Part shown: positions 34,051-46,167 of the stretch, one piece after another
Layout of the letters: each line of letters begins with the position of its first letter
Numbering within the stretch: position 1 is the first letter of the stretch
Origin: Chamaecyparis obtusa
Lineage: Eukaryota; Streptophyta; Pinopsida; Cupressales; Cupressaceae
Reading direction: 5' to 3'
Length of the DNA stretch: 64,000 nucleotides
Assembly: GCA_027943335.1 (NCBI GenBank)
Contig: BSBK01005136.1
Location: 568,501-632,500 of the forward strand
The notes under the pieces: generated by a model
Seen by the model: only the letters and a program-made list of their open reading frames with translations
Told to the model about the DNA's origin: nothing
Database searches by the model: none
Program-made: the position numbers and the translations under genes

Positions 34051-37000
34051 ATGCTGCCAAAGAGAGGATTGTCTAGGAAGACATAGTATAAATATAGGGG
34101 TGTCTGTGAGGACTTAATGCAATTGCTCCCACATTTAGATAAGGGGGTAGCTAGGCTGAAAGAATTGCTCCCACAGAACCCTAGGGATTATGTAAATAGT
34201 GGGCTCCATGATAGAGGGAATTGGATGAGATATGCTAGGGTGGGTGAAGATCATAATGGCCTCATTTTGTTCAAAGCATCTTACTCACAAAGAAATTCAT
34301 GCGCCCCCCTCAAAAACATATGGAAATTTGATATTGGGAAGTTGGTAGTCCTTGGAGTTTTCATGGATACAGTATTATTAATATAGATTGCTAAGTGTTA
34401 TGATCCTGTGACAAAATTTTTCAAGGATATAAATGGAAATAATTTGATTAGTATCACAGAAGAGGATATTAGGGAGGTCTTCTCATTAAATGACCCTTCT
34501 ATTAGGTTGGAGAAGATAGTTTTCATAGAATTCATAGAGATATATGAAGCTCAGAAGGATTATTTGAGGGTAGGGCCTCTAAGAGATTTTTTAGACCAAA
34601 TTGGATCTATGTGTTTCATTAGTCCAAGTACACTAGAGCCCTTCAGAATGGATTTATTTAGTAAGAGAGCACAAGGTCTCTACAAGTCTTTGACTTTAAT
34701 CCTAGGGCATGATGAGGCCACTCATATGCCAATACCATATATGTTCATGATGGTACAATCACTACATCCCCAATTGGCATTAATTTTTGACTTTGCCTCT
34801 CACTTGGCTGACCTAATCCATAAGGGATTAATGGGAATTAAGAATATGAAGGTTAGTACACCTTTTGGGTGTTATTCAATGCTTATGCATATGTTCTTGT
34901 ACAAGGGTGAGCATTTTTTCAGCTCAATAGTCAACATTATGAAGGAGAGAAACCCTTCTAGTCCAATTGTGGACCACAAATTTGTCATGGGATAGAGTTA
35001 ATGCTAGTTTCATTGCCTTTGATAGATATTTTTCTTTGAGACTTAGGACACTATTATTATTTGACAATCCTAGAATCCCAAGGGAGTTACTATGATTAAT
35101 CAAACCAAAGGAATATTGTTAGGACATTACTATAGTCCATAATTTTGGGGATATCATTTTATATCTTGTTTCTATAGTTTTTAGAGTTTATGGTTTTAGA
35201 AAGGCACCTTACATTTTTCCCTACCAAGTTCCATTGAAGGTAGGATATGCTGAGATTTTGAGGTGGATTGGTGACTTACAAGAGAATGCCCTTACTAGTA
35301 AAGAAAGAGAGACTTTCTTCCCTTATATTATAATTTCTCATCAATATGTTATTACTAAGGGAGGATGGGTATATTTTAAGTAAGTATTGCATCCCTACAA
35401 AATTCCTACAGATGTAGTAAGATGCACAGATAATGAGGGTTTCCTATTAGGAATGTTTAGAGATAAGATTAGGTGCGCTCTTATGGAGCACCAATTTTAT
35501 TTTACTGAGGATATAATAAGAAATTAGTTTGATCTCCAAACTCAATAAATAAAGAAGGAAAAATGGGTGATCTACAAGAAGACTATAGATTTCATTAAAA
35601 ATTTGATAGAGCTTATAATCCATTAAAGGGCTTTGAGCCATGGGCAAGAAAGGTAGAGGCTCTTATGGAGCATTTTGAAGGCATTATGCAAGTAGTAAAT
35701 GAGAAGAGGGTTGCTATGAGTAAGATAGACCCTGAAAGAGCTAGGTTGATCTTGAGTCAACCAGAATATGTAAAATTGACCCCAAGGGGAGTCTACACAG
35801 TGTAGAAGAGAAGTGGGTACACTATTCTCTTACCACCACAACAAAGAAGTGAGGATAGTCCTTCTACTTCTAGGGGGAAGAGTCCTATGAATGATCCAAC
35901 AATGCAAGGACCCTCTCCAAAGAGGAAAATACAAGAGGGTTTAGGATCAGAACAAAATGTATACTCTCCCTCTCAATCCCCCTTACATTTAGATGAACAT
36001 GGGGTAGTAGAACAATTGGTAGAGATGAGGAATGATGGAAACATTTTTGTTTCCAATGATGAGTTGCAAGAAGGAATGCTCGAGGCACCTAAGGAGGTGA
36101 CCATGGATCTTATTGTTGTTGAATTTGAGGGTAAACAAATGGACCCTATTTTAAAACAAGCCAGTGATTCCTTTGTAGCTGATGATAAATTTGTTAAAAC
36201 TAGGGCATTCTTCTAATTCTTGTGGAGAATGAAAATAAATCAGTTCAAAGAGATCTGTGAGAAGCAAAAAGAAGAGTTCCCTGATAGGGACATCATAGAG
36301 ATAGAGAATAAGACCAAGGGAGAAATGGTGAAGTAGTTTGAAAAGATTAATCCTAAGGAGGGGAGAGGTATGGCCCATACTGTAGGGGTGCTGATTCTAC
36401 CAAAATGGGATATTGTTTATGCAATAGTCTTTGATCAAGTCAGGAAGAGAAAGGTAAAGACTCTTGCTACTATAGAATAGGCCCAACAAGCTGCTAGGGG
36501 AATTTATTTTTCACAAGATCATGCTACCTTAGTAATGTGGTCTCTTAAGAGGGAGGAAGACAAAGGGAAAAGAGATGCTCTCTCCATAGAATATGTAGGC
36601 AATCTATTGGTACAAAGAGTAGGTGAGACTTCTGGTGTAGAAGCTTCAAACCTAATTTTGGAGACTACCAAATTGAATGTCAAAGTGGTAGAGAAAGATG
36701 CTCAAGAAAAAGAGGAGCTTAGGCTCAAATTTGAAACTATCCTCAAGTCTTATAATGAGGTCAAAATATAGCTAATTAAAATAAACAAGTTAATTGTTGA
36801 GTTATCAGGACTATAGGATCACAAGTCACCACAACTGATGATTGCTGAAAAACTTGTAGTGGCTTCATCCTCTAGTCCTATCATTGAGTTTCCACCATCC
36901 CCCTATCCAGAGACACATTCAGATGCAAGACTCAGTTGGGAGAAGCAACAGTTGCTTGATGAAACCAATCACTTCAAGAGGAAGAGGAAAGAATTGGATA

Positions 37001-37884
37001 GAATAAGGGAAGAGTATGTGAAAGATAAGAGCCTGTTGAAGCAAGAATATGAAGACAAGGTAACATAAGCTCTTATGCAGTTTGCTACAAATTTGAATCC
37101 CACTATCTTGTTTGGTCATGCTAGAAGGATAAAGGTATTACTTGTATCATTGGATAAATACAAGAATGAATTTGAACCAGTTTTAAAGAAATGGATTGAG
37201 AGATATCCAAATGTGAGATTGTTCATATTATTGTCTAAATCCTAAAATGATCCTAATCCATTAATCAAGCCACTACACCAAAATGTGAAGAAGTTAGTGG
37301 AGCATGACATACTCTGAGGTGATTTTGAGATTAACTCTAATTTAATGAAGAAGGAATTGACACTTCCCAGTTGTGACTTGATCCCAGGGATTTTTAGGAA
37401 GAATTGTGAGCTCAAAGAATTGATCAAGTGGTGACTACAAATTGATGATGACTTCTCTGCTAGGATGACTAGCATTTTGACCCTAGAAAACACTTCATTT
37501 TTTATTCATACTATTGAGACTTTGATCTCTACTAATTCTAAGTTTGATTTTATCTAGTGGGGGATTAGTCAATTGGAACTTAGATGGGGACAATTGTTTG
37601 TCAAAAATGCAAAATTTGCAAGTTTTGAGTTCCCAAGAAAAGAGGTGTACAATTGGTGGAGGTATCAGTACATACCTCATGTAGAAAAAGTAAATACCCT
37701 ACCAACCTCTTGAAAAAAGTAAAAGTAGTTACTTTTTGAGCCATCAGGGTTGTTGAGAAGCAGAAAGGAATTTATTGTAGGATGGACAATGAAGATATTA
37801 CAATCAGATTTGTTGAAAGAAGCTGAAGAGAACATTGAAGACATAAAGCAAGGTGGCTCATCTACAAATATCTCATCTATTTGA
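34051..37884 (+). pseudogene. H2 long ORF, protein of unknown family (about 1,277 codons)
   Basis: The ATG at 34051 and the stop at 37882-37884 are in one frame. Within it, open blocks at 34117-34386, 34408-34995, 35887-36216, 36535-36771 and 36838-37068 are all in phase; only about 35000-35600 slips to another frame and back. Many stops are present. The N-terminal third reads FFKDINGNNLISITEEDIRE and GPLRDFLDQIGSMCFISPST, a globular domain that reminds me of mobile-element-derived plant domains, but I cannot assign it. The middle is polar (DSPSTSRGKSPMNDPTMQ). About 36535-37070 is highly charged and probably coiled coil (RKRKELDRIREEYVKDKSLL). There is no zinc knuckle, protease DSG, RT YxDD or integrase DDE. 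It is homologous to H1. A gag-like structural role is possible but is inference. Confidence 0.65.
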
Positions 37885-38858
37885 TCAGTGTATTTATTGT
37901 AAACCCAATAGAGTTGTTGTAAAGTTTTTAGGTTAGGAATTTTGTAACCCCTAGAATGATCGATAGCTTTTTTCATTTCCTTGTATATAAAGGATTTTCC
38001 ATGATCATTCTAGGCATTGAGAGTTTAGGTGTTAAGAAGATAGAGATTCTGAAACCCTATCGCTTAGTCGAGGATTGTAACTTTTTGTATCATTTTTATC
38101 AAAGAAATAGAGAAGAAGTATAGGTTGCTAATACTATTTTGCAAGCTTACTATTCAGAATATGAGGCATACAACATTCAAGGTTATACTTAATACAAATC
38201 TCAAATCTTTGTCTCTCCTTTTATTTTATTCTATGAATCTTTAAATCTTTCTAAGATTTATATGTATGTATTTGACTTTGAGTTTTGATATAGGATTGGA
38301 TTAAATATTATTTAGGGTGGGATACATGTTTACTAAATCTATTTGAGGATTTTCTATAAGTAGGAAAGAGTTGAGGTGTTTGTATTTATGTTTAAAGACC
38401 AGCTCTTTTCAAAACATCTTTGTATTCATTCTGTGTTCTAATATTTTCCCCAATGGATAAGGCACTAGCCTATATTTTCCTATCTTTTCTTTGTGGGGAA
38501 TGATCAAGATCTTGTAATCCTAAAACATATAATCAATACCAATCTTTTACATTTTATTTTACTTTATATTAGTTGTTCTACCCAGTGATTGAGAGTCAAT
38601 GAATAATAGGTTGTTATTTACTACTTTCTCACTATCATCTATTGTAAGCTCAAGTATTAAGTTAATAATAGAGTTTAATTTATTGGATTAGGTGTACCCA
38701 CCTTGGTTTTACATAGCCAAAAGTGAAGAGGGTAGTCTTGTCCCTATAGTTGGTCCAGTTGCTTATAGATTTCCCATATTTGGAATTAACCACTCCTTAA
38801 CATTACTCATAAGCATATTGGTATCTCTTAGAGTGTAAAATATTTTAAAGAACCAAAA
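37885..38858 (+). repeat. H2 3' LTR-like (R-U5) segment
   Basis: It contains TATA box TATATAA at 37984-37990, about 100 bp after the ORF stop. It is homologous on the opposite strand to about 46168-47000, the 3' part of the Gypsy-5 LTR; the shared runs include GATAAGGCACTAGCC-type text (near 38455) and a 31-bp identical run at 38725-38755. It ends near AAGAACCA at about 38855, next to resumed Copia-2 LTR. No tRNA primer site is seen beyond it, as expected for a right-hand end. Confidence 0.65.
37984..37990 (+). promoter_or_regulatory. TATA box of the H2 LTR-like end
   Basis: TATATAA lies in the context TTGTATATAAAGG. It occupies the same position relative to the LTR end (about 770 bp before the shared 31-mer) as the TATAAAGG of the Gypsy-5 LTR (minus, about 46957-46965). 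Confidence 0.55.
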
Positions 38859-39756
38859 AATCCCTGTTAGAAGATTTTGAATCCCTATTAAAAGATTCTA
38901 ACCCTGTTAAGAGTTATGGAAGATAGAAGGACCCAATGCCCAAAAAGCTTCAGGGTAAGATCACTGAACACACTGTCAAAATAATCTTTGCATTACTCAA
39001 AAGAATAATATGTTACCTCTTCTTTGATTGTACCAAACTACAATCACTCTTACATCAAATCTCAATTTTAGATCTCTGTACTTTGCATGTCTTCATTCAC
39101 AAATTCGCTTTCATACTTAGCACTTTTCTTCACTTCATGCATATAGCATCACACACAACCACTGCTACCATATCATAATTACACACTTACCCATTCTCAC
39201 TACAATAAGAAAATACATTCCTTCCTTTATACCACACTCAAATAATTACAAATGAGTCGGCATACAATTACAAAATAAAATTTTCCACATGCTACACCAA
39301 AATTACACAAAATTGTCAGCTTCCAAACATAATAAATCTTCACTCATGTGACCTCAAAGTCTGTGCTATCATCCACATCACTATCAATGTGTCTTCAAAT
39401 TCCCTTTAACTACACAAAATTATTTCCATACCAATTAGGAGATATCATCTGATTTCCACAAACTGCTACTCAGGAACACTGCCTGAATACTACTTCCACC
39501 AAAATGATCATAACTTCCATGAATAAATGAATTACTATCTACACTCTTAACCATAGACATATAACATATCAAAGAGTATAACCTCAACATCGCATAGGTC
39601 CAATTGCAATAACCCACATGTGCTAATCCAAACTTTGTTTGCTTCTCTACAAGTTTTCAGTAAATCACTGTGTTGACATCAATGAAAATCATAGTCATGA
39701 ATGTAACAAAAATTTCTACACAATGGTTACCAAACATTTATTATTCATTCCTAATA
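38859..39756 (-). repeat. Copia-2 5' LTR, outer piece
   Basis: It continues the LTR interrupted at 32166 and matches 26420-27317. It ends CATTCCTAATA (decayed from CCTAACA), followed by target duplication GCTCA at 39757-39761. Small open frames here are LTR sequence. Confidence 0.87.
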
Positions 39757-40696
39757 GCTCAAAGGGTGAAGGATGCAACCTTCTAAATAACAAATACACA
39801 CTATATCTGGATCTTGGTGAAATGTGAGGTAGACCTGCTAGCTTGATTAGTTTCAATGAATATAACACACTCTCTACTTGGTCACATAGACCTTCTACTG
39901 ATGGCACAATACTTCACACTTACTTCTCTACTCTTATATTTTCTTTATTTCATATTGTCCCCATGGTTATCAATAAAAATTGACTGGTTATATATATCTT
40001 TTTCCATAGTCAAGTCAGTGTGTTAGAACCTTCTTGAAATCATATTAGAGAAATAATATAAATCTCTTACAACATATCCAATGGCTACATTAACCATGTA
40101 ACACCAAAATGACTGTGCAACTCCATATGAGTAGATGCGACACTTCACGCTATCAGCTCCACCAAATCAATTAAAACTTTCTTCTCAAACTGAATTATGA
40201 TTTGCACTCTTAACCAAACATCCTTAACTCTTATCCAAACATAATACAAAGAACACATATCATAATTATTAGTGAAACTATTACAAAAATATAGACAATG
40301 TTGGCTCTATCAGATAAACTCAGGAAACTATAAATGGCAATCTAGAAACATCATAACTCAACCTATACTACACAATTGACTCTATATCCATGAACATAGC
40401 TTCACTAACATGTTTCCAACATAAATATAAACATGCAAGGAAACATCATATCCATTCTAAAAATCACATGAAAAAGTCTTTCTGGGACCTGTTCATGAAC
40501 ACTATTCAAACAAACAATTGTATAACTATTGTTCTCTCAGAATCAACCTTTGTGCTTGTGATATCATGTTGATAACATGTATAGGAAACATATGCTCAAG
40601 GTTCACTCCTTAAGTCTTCCATGAACACTGATTACCATATGTTATCATTAATGACAAACATATAGTCAACACTGATCTATTGGTGAATCTCCAACA
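39757..40696 (-). repeat. Copia-3 3' LTR, right piece
   Basis: This is the remainder of the LTR begun at 25756. On the minus strand it starts TGTTGGAGATTCACC at 40696. The two pieces total about 1,307 bp. No coding content. Confidence 0.75.
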
Positions 40697-40708
40697 ATCT
40701 CCCCCTTT
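40697..40708 (-). other. Copia-3 polypurine tract
   Basis: The minus strand reads AAAGGGGGAGAT directly before the LTR start TGTTGG. This is a typical Copia plus-strand priming tract and fixes the orientation. Confidence 0.85.
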
Positions 40709-41017
40709 GGCATTGATGACAACATATAGAATGAAAAAAACCACCAATCCAAAAGTACAATTATTTTATTACATTCTCTGCTTCCTCAAAAAAAATCCCC
40801 CGAGGATTCATCCTCCAACTATTGCATCTTCTTACTGTATGCTCCCCCTTTCTTCATGCTCCTCCTATTTTCTTTCTTTTTTTTCATGACTATATACTCA
40901 CTCTCCCTTTGACATCAATGGAAAAGGGCACAAAAAATTATAAGCATTGATACTACTCCTAAAGTAGATTAGTCAACCATTCACGAGTCACTAAGGACTG
41001 ATGCACTCCTACAAACT

Positions 41018-42782
41018 CTAATCAATTTTAGAGAAGGGAATTGTGAATATGTCTGCTAACTGATCTTTTGTACTCACATAATCCAACTTTACTTCTTTCT
41101 ATGCAACTTTCTCTCTTAGGAAGTGATATTTTATCTCAATGTGTTTTGTCTTTGCATGAATCACATGGTTCTTTGATATATTGATAGCGCTAGTATTATC
41201 ACAATGAATAACAATAGGATAATCAATCTGAATTCCAAAATCCTTTATCATCTACTTGATCCACATAATTGTAGAACAATTTAATGCTGCTACCATATAA
41301 TTTTCTTTTGCTATGGATTGAGAAATACAGTTATGCTTCATGCTTGTCCAAGTAACAAATGTGATGCCCAAAAGTTGGGTCAAAACACAACCAACAAATT
41401 TTTAAAAAGGGTGATAAGTTTCTACACACAAGATGTGGGTTAGGAAAGTCAATGACGAGGTTTCAAAGAATCAGGTGATTATCCTCAACAATGTTGTTTA
41501 CAAAGGATGCTAGATGAAAATTTAAAAGGGTCCTAAAGTCACTTTTAGGCTTCTAAAGAGGTGAAAATACCCCTAACCCATGGATACATGGAATGGGTTA
41601 ACAAATTAAGCATAAAACTATCTCCTAAGGCCATTATTAACCCTCTAAACTCATGTCAAGGAAAAAGATCAGAAATGGGGAACGAAAACTGCATTATGGT
41701 TCCTGTGGCAAAAAGGTGTGCTAAGATTTCCCTAAAACTCCTAGCAAGTGCTCTCCCACAACACACGATGTACCTTAACAACATTTAACATTGGTGTCAA
41801 ATGACACTTCACAAAAATAACATTTCACGAAAGGTACACCCAGAATAACAACACATAACATTCAAATTACTGTTACGAATAAAAATACTTAACAATGAGG
41901 CCTCAGGTCTCTTAATAGATGGGGCCTTGGTTTAACTGGTTACCCTACATTCAATGTGATTTCCCCAAATGTGTTTCCATGGTCCTTCCACCTGCAATAC
42001 CTAAATGCAGCATCAGTAATTCAAGAAAGAAAACCATTAAAATAACCATATATGATATAGCGAAAATTAATCATTCAATTGCATAATTCAACTCATACTT
42101 CAATTGCATGTAATATTCATGATTTGATTGCATAATTCAAATGAAATTCCATAACGTAATTTAAATATCATCAAGATCATCAAGTTCACAAAACATCATA
42201 TAAAAACATAAACCAAATCTACACATCATGGATCCCATATGCAGAATCATCAAAAGAACAGTCCAACGAGTCAAACATAATATAACAGTAGTCGACAGAG
42301 TCCAAGTATCTCTGAAAAAAACATAATCAAAATGATAGCTAATATGTATAACACATAATCACTATGTGGGCTGAAGGTGGGCCTCACATCCACCCCCTCT
42401 AGGTATGAACATCCTCCTGGAGTTCATCAAAGAGGTGCGGATACTGGGCCCTCATCTGAGAAATATAGTTATGCTTCATGCTTGTCCAAGTAACAAATAT
42501 GTCTCCAAGAAATACTGCTCCTCCTAATGGTCTCTTTCAATCATAAACACATCCTACCCAATCTACATGAAGCTCTACATTTTATGAATTACAATACTAG
42601 AAACCATAGTCTATAGTTCCTTTCAAATACATGAATATCCTCTTTATTAGCATGAGATGACTTTATTTGGGTTCTATTGTGTATCTACCAACTATACCAA
42701 CTGCATTAGAGATATATGGTCTAGATTGAGTAATATATATGAGTTTACCAATCATAGACATATATAGGGTTCTATCTATTAT
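41018..42782 (-). pseudogene. pol: Copia-3 pol fragment, RNase H only
   Basis: The minus-strand stop is at 41018-41020. Upstream the text reads [40 protein letters not shown] and [15 protein letters not shown], the end of a Copia RNase H. After a 1.1-kb insertion (41361-42456) it continues with GGAVFLGD and MIGKLIYITQSRPYISNAVG. The fragment ends at 42782 against the Gypsy-3 LTR, so RT, integrase, protease and gag are missing. Several stops are present. The family is distinct from Copia-1/2, whose RNase H differs at many positions. Confidence 0.8.
41361..42456. mobile_element. 1.1-kb insertion in Copia-3 RNase H with 42-bp flanking duplication
   Basis: The Copia RNase H text is interrupted. 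The 42 bp before the insert (41319-41360) are repeated after it (42457-42498) with only two or three differences. The insert starts (T)GTGATGCCC, like the start of many plant Gypsy LTRs, but lacks a clear matching end. No gene is supported; the short frame at 41561-41788 has no motif. Confidence 0.6.
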
Positions 42783-43620
42783 TGTTGAATCAACTTATTT
42801 TAAAAGTGATGAAGGGTGCTCCCCTTAATACCACAAACACATAATAGAAATAGAGAAACAACAAATATTTGCAAGAGTAGAAAATGGGCTTCTTATTATC
42901 TCCACAAGTGTGGAATTACAAATTTTAGAATTACAATATGCAAATCCACATGGGCATTCCCCTTACAATATTATGTAGGACAAAGCCTCAAATCATTACC
43001 TAGATCTACCAAGAACTACCCAAGAAAACACTATGGGTCTTCTTTATATAGGCAATTTCCACCACTTGAGAAGGTTCCAGAAATTTAGCCCTTAGGGCTG
43101 ACCAAGCTTAGAATTATTTTATTTTTCAATTTATTGCATCAAAGTTGGATCAAAATAGCTTTTGAAACCCAAATAGAAATTTTGAAGAAAAATTATTTTT
43201 CACAATTTCAGGTGGTCCGACTTCCGAAGACCATAAGTCATCACTAGTTGACTCGATTGACTATTATGACCACATTTCAAAAAGGGTACAAGGAGATCTA
43301 CAGTGCCTAACTGGTGCAACCTCCAATCAGCTAAAGTTTCAACCTTATCCAGGGCCTCTAAATCCTTCAAAACTGAGTTCAAAGTTTTTGTACCCTACTA
43401 CCAATACCAAAAATCTTCAATATCTTCAAAACTAGACCTAATCTAGCCATGAAAATTTACTAGTAGGCTGATATGACTGGGATGAACCTCCACATGTGAA
43501 ATTAGAACATTCTAAGATTGTATGACCAAATTACTAAAAATAGTAAGTTTCCATAAATAGGAGCTCTAGACAAGATAGCCCTTATTGAAAATAAAACCAA
43601 AAATATTTTTGGGTGATGCA
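42783..43620 (-). repeat. Gypsy-3 3' LTR
   Basis: On the minus strand it starts TGCATCACCC at 43620 and ends GATTCAACA at 42783. The TATA box TATATAAAGA lies at about 43041-43051 (minus). No partner LTR is present because the 5' end is lost. Confidence 0.7.
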
Positions 43621-43692
43621 AGATTGCTCTTACACCTAGGATGCTCCTGCAATAGATACCTGGGGTAATTTGAGAAGTGACCCAATCAAAAC

Positions 43693-46167
43693 TCAGGTGT
43701 GAAGAGGAAAACTAAGATAGTTAATCTCCTCCCTTGTCAACCATGATGAATCTTCAATAGGTCATTCTTTCCATTTGACCAAATATTCTTCATATGTCAT
43801 GTTCCTTGTGCTTCTACCAACATGACTATCCACTATATCTTAGATCTCTTTGGTATCTAGACTACTTGTTGGAATACTCCATTGTATTGTTGTGATCTCA
43901 TGTTCAACACCTCCTTCATGATACTCTGTCAAATCTAAAATTTTAAACATTGGTGAAATATTTAGCTCACAAGGAAATTCTACCTCATGAATTTCTTGAA
44001 TTATGCTTCTTCAGCATCTTGGATGGCCCAAAATTCTTCATTTTTAACTTGTTATATGTACCAATTGGGAATCGCTCCTTCTGCAAATGAACCATGACTT
44101 CATCTCCAACCTAAAATTCCTTATGCCTCCTTTTTCACCTGCCTTAGCCTTATACTGGGCATTCATCTTGGTAATATGCTTCCTCACCTCCTCATGGATG
44201 TTCTCCAAATGTTCTACAAAATCCTTAGCTTCAACACTACTTATTTCTCCTTTATCTATCTTCCTCAACTCAGATGCATTTTTGGGACTACTTCCATATA
44301 CAATTTGGAAAGGTTATTTACCAGTGCTCCTATTGACAAAATTATTGTATGCAAATTTTGTCTATGGTAGAATCAAATCCCATTTTGTTGTCTTATCTCC
44401 AACCAAACATCTCAGCAAATTCCCCAAACTCCTATTCACCACCTCTATCTGTCCATTAGGCTGTGGATGATGTGATGAACTAAACTTCAAATCTATCTTC
44501 AACTTCTTCCATAATGTACGCCAAAAATATCTAATGAACTTAGTGTCCCGATCTGAAAATATGGTCTTTGGAAAACCATGTAGTCTCACCACTTCTTTGA
44601 AAAACAATTCTACTATATGAACAACATCAATAGTCTTCTTGTAGGGAATGAAATGTGCCATCTTCAAAAATATGTCAACTACCACAAAAATTGAGTCATG
44701 TCACTGCTATGTCCTCAACAAACCAAGAAAAAAATCCATACTGATATCCTCCCATGGCTTCTCTAGTACCGGTAATGGTTGATACAATCCCTTCTTCTAC
44801 TTCACTCTTTTTTTCCATCTAACATACTCTACAACTCTGTACAAACTTCTTGATATCTTGCTACAACTGTGGCTAATAATAATTCTCACCAACAATAGAA
44901 ATGGTTTTATCTCTACCAAAATATCTAGCCAATCCTCCGCTATGCTTCTCCTTGATGAGATTCTCTCTCATAAAACTTCATGGAATGCACAATTGACTCC
45001 CTCTGAATAGCATACCATCTTGGATGATGAAATCCAACCACTTCATCCTGTCTAGAGTAACAAGTTCTATACAAGCTTTCCAAGCTTCACCAAAATCAGG
45101 ATCCTCTGGATACAAACTCTTGAGTTCCTTAAACCCAACCACCTCAATCTGCATCTCTATCAACAAAATTTGTCTTCTGTTAAGTTCCTCTACAACCCTG
45201 TTAGAATTTCTACTTCTATGTTTCAAAACAAATATATAACTCTACAAAAAACTCAACCCATTTCAAATGCCTCTGATTCAACTTTCCTTGACTATTCAAA
45301 TATTGCAAAGCTTGATGATCAGTATACAAATAAAAATCCTTAGGCAGCACTTAGTGTCTCCACTTCTTTAATGTCTGAACTATAGCATAAAATTTTTGAT
45401 GATAAACCTAATATTTTATCTTGGCATCATTCAACTTCTCACTGAAATAAGCAACAGGTTTACCTTCTTGGATCATAATAGCTCCAATTGTTGTACCACT
45501 AGCATCATAGTCTACTTGAAACATCTTATTAAAATATAGAAGTGCTAAAATAGGTTGTTCTATAACTTTTTGTTTGAACAATTGAAAACTCTTTTCTACC
45601 CCATTAGTCCACTTAAACTCTTTTCTATCCCCTCTCATTATTTAAGTTAAGGGTCCACAAATACTGCTAAAATTTCTAATAAACTTTTTGTAAAAGCTAG
45701 CCAAACCATAAAAATATCTTACCTTAGTAGCACTCATTGGAGTAGGCCATTGAAAGATAACCTGTAATTTTTATGGGTCCATTATTAGACCTTCTACTGA
45801 AACTACAAATCCCAAATACACTAAATCTTTCTTCACAAAATTGCACTTCTTCAAATTAATCAACAATTTCTCTTTTCTCATCTTTTCAAACATCATACGA
45901 ATATGCACCATATGTTCCTCCAATGTCTTACTAAAGATCAAAATATCATCTAGGTAAACAATGACAAACTTACTTAGAAACTCTTTTAGAACCTCATTCA
46001 TGAGCCGCATGAAAGTGCTCGGTGCATTGGTTAGCCCAAAAGGAATGACTAACTACTCATACATTCCTTGCTTTGTCTTGAAGATAGTCTTCCATTCTGT
46101 TGGTGTCCAAAATGATGCTTATGCTCTAAAAGGCTGCCAATATACCCTCAGATGGATCTTAGGAATG
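43693..46167 (-). pseudogene. pol: Gypsy-3 pol: RT (partial), RNase H, integrase, chromodomain
   Basis: RT on the minus strand reads [20 protein letters not shown] and [12 protein letters not shown], with YLDD at 45945-45956 intact. RNase H (about 45240-45640) reads FQVDYDASGTTIGAIMIQEG and KPVAYFSEKL. Integrase (about 44360-44720) has VVDIFLKMAHF, FSDRDTKFI and HHPQPNGQIEVVNRSL, covering the three acidic positions. A chromodomain lies at about 43700-43860 (HVGRSTRNMTYEEYLVKWKE, then SSWLTREEI), which in chromoviruses binds modified histones and guides integration. The stop is at 43693-43695. Many stops and frameshifts are present, particularly between RNase H and integrase. Upstream coding is lost. 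Confidence 0.85.

Larger units (their letters stand above)
32167..38858 (+). mobile_element. H2: 6.7-kb LTR-type insertion with one long ORF
   Basis: This insertion splits the 5' LTR of Copia-2. The LTR reads through when it is removed. The flanks show AATC(A/C), and the exact edges are uncertain by about 10 bp. It starts TGTTATCGC. The 5' part (32167-34050) has hairpin-bearing repeats. A long decayed ORF fills 34051-37884. The 3' part (37885-38858) has a TATA box and sequence shared with the R-U5 half of the Gypsy-5 LTR (identical 31 bp, 38725-38755 against 46175-46205). No pol genes and no pair of full LTRs are seen. It may be a giant solo LTR carrying an ORF in U3, or a non-autonomous element with both LTRs truncated. 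Confidence 0.65.
26123..39756 (-). mobile_element. Copia-2: complete Ty1/Copia element, nested with H2
   Basis: The element has LTRs at 26123-27317 (3') and 31864-32166 plus about 38859-39756 (5', split by H2). A perfect target duplication GCTCA lies at 26118-26122 and 39757-39761. Internal coding on the minus strand gives gag, protease, integrase, RT and RNase H in Copia order. It is the same family as Copia-1 and keeps the RT that Copia-1 has lost. Stops and catalytic changes make it inactive. Confidence 0.9.
25756..42782 (-). mobile_element. Copia-3: 5'-truncated Ty1/Copia element
   Basis: This is a minus-strand Copia element with a 3' LTR in two pieces (25756-26122 and 39757-40696) split by Copia-2. 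A strong polypurine tract lies at 40697-40708, and only the RNase H region of pol remains (41018-42782). The rest of pol, gag and the 5' LTR are missing at the junction with the Gypsy-3 LTR (42783). A 1.1-kb insertion lies within RNase H. It is a different Copia family from Copia-1 and Copia-2, though LTR-end motifs are shared. Confidence 0.78.
42783..46167 (-). mobile_element. Gypsy-3: chromodomain Gypsy element, 5'-truncated
   Basis: This is a minus-strand element with a 3' LTR at 42783-43620 and pol from a partial RT to a C-terminal chromodomain. Gag, protease, the N-terminal part of RT and the 5' LTR are missing; the RT breaks off at about 46167 against the truncated Gypsy-5 LTR. The chromodomain and integrase style place it among chromoviruses. 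Confidence 0.82.

Noticed and set aside
32172..38864. H2 as a Helitron, or as an insertion with TSD TGTTA
   Set aside because: The left edge can be read as TC.. after TGTTA, but no CTRR-type end or hairpin lies at the right edge. The Copia LTR consensus itself contains AATCYCTGTTAG, so reading TGTTA as the element start is at least as good.
39639..40889. Short frames that might be host exons
   Set aside because: The region is LTR sequence of Copia-2 and Copia-3; no splice-site or domain support.
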